From: Sedimentisphaerales bacterium
GTDB taxonomy: Bacteria > Planctomycetota > Phycisphaerae > Sedimentisphaerales > SM23-30
Assembly: GCA_028281535.1 (NCBI GenBank)
Contig: JANQJS010000040.1
Span: 1 to 51,222, forward strand
Length of the DNA: 51,222 nt
Reading direction: 5' to 3'
Below are positions 50,860 through 51,222 of the stretch, in pieces; within the stretch, counting starts at the first letter, position 1; each line of letters starts with the position of its first letter. A model generated the notes under the pieces. It saw only the letters and a program-made list of their open reading frames with translations, was not told where the DNA came from and searched no databases. The position numbers and the translations under genes are program-made.

Positions 50860-51222
50860 ATGAATTTATTTGATGCTAGAAAGCGAATAGTCATGCAATT
50901 GAAAATGCTTGTTATTGTATGTTACATATTTATGAATGCTCTTTTTCTATCTGGAGCGACCATCAATGTTCCGGCAGATCAACCCACGATTCAGGCCGGA
51001 ATCGATGCCGCTGTTAGCGGTGTTGATGAAGTGGTTGTTGCCCCGGGAACATATCATGAAACGATCGAGATCAATAATAAGAAGGTTAGTATTCGCAGCA
51101 GTAGTGGCAATCCCGCTGATACTATTATCGATGGTGGTGGTAGTGGTACTGTTGTTGAATATCACTTTGATCCAGACCCGAATACGAGTTCCCTGTTGTC
51201 TGGTTTTACCATCACAGGTGGT
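50860..51222 (+). CDS. Right-handed beta-helix surface protein, N-terminal part (cut by window edge)
   Basis: The first 121 residues are visible. After a hydrophobic export segment (MLVIVCYIFMNALFLSGA) the protein reads TINVPADQPTIQAGIDAAVSG, EVVVAPGTYHETIEINNKKVSI and LLSGFTITGG, the standard opening of parallel beta-helix proteins abundant in planctomycetes. The ATG at 50860 is chosen because GAGG lies about 11 bases upstream; an in-frame ATG at 50842 would add six residues. The sigma/FecR pair ends 277 bases upstream, so a separate promoter is likely. Function (polysaccharide binding or degradation, or structural) cannot be told. Confidence 0.85.
   Translation, partial: MNLFDARKRIVMQLKMLVIVCYIFMNALFLSGATINVPADQPTIQAGIDAAVSGVDEVVVAPGTYHETIEINNKKVSIRSSSGNPADTIIDGGGSGTVVEYHFDPDPNTSSLLSGFTITGG

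Overview
The window reads as a moderately AT-rich chromosome segment from a Planctomycetota bacterium, probably Phycisphaerae-like. No rRNA or taxonomic marker gene is present, so this rests on gene content: two HAF-repeat PEP-CTERM proteins, an ECF sigma factor overlapping a FecR/LamG-type protein, a BlaI plus giant M56-peptidase pair, a right-handed beta-helix protein with the PADQPTIQAGIDAA opening common in planctomycetes, and a 2.6k-residue Ig-repeat surface protein.

Region 1 (1-11.5 kb, all minus strand) is one tightly packed operon for a group 3b [NiFe]-hydrogenase. In transcription order it reads hypF-hypC-hypD-hypE-hydB-hydG-hydD-hydA-maturation protease-hypA-hypB-nifJ (partial). Accessory factors, all four enzyme subunits, the endopeptidase and a pyruvate:ferredoxin oxidoreductase are co-transcribed with overlaps or very short gaps. 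This suggests fermentative H2 cycling linked to pyruvate oxidation and NAD(P)H. A promoter-like element with an adjacent inverted repeat precedes hypF.

Region 2 (11.6-21.2 kb) holds the giant minus-strand surface protein (15 Big-type repeats, then a beta-solenoid-like C-terminus) and a divergent secreted protein of unknown function.

Region 3 (21.2-30.7 kb, minus strand) is a zinc-homeostasis island. It holds znuACB, a Fur-family regulator (probably Zur), a CzcO-like flavoprotein with a Cys-rich tail, an unknown 184-residue protein, a small membrane protein, a HisI paralogue with an altered zinc site, two COG0523 metallochaperone GTPases and the 3' remnant of a third. Two related 23-bp palindromes overlap the promoters of zur and the flavoprotein gene and look like its operators. 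Two decayed 3' gene fragments show that the island has been rearranged by duplication and loss.

Region 4 (30.8-37.2 kb) has tRNA-Phe, a sigma-54 activator with a degenerate LMW-phosphatase domain, a TonB-dependent receptor with a poly-acidic loop, a small unknown protein and a quinone-oxidoreductase-like enzyme.

Region 5 (37.2-51.2 kb) holds blaI with tandem operators, a 1597-residue M56 peptidase/regulatory-repeat/thioredoxin fusion, two PEP-CTERM proteins on either side of a DegP/HtrA protease, a 31-residue membrane micro-protein, a CAU-anticodon tRNA, the ECF sigma/FecR-LamG pair and the start of a beta-helix protein.
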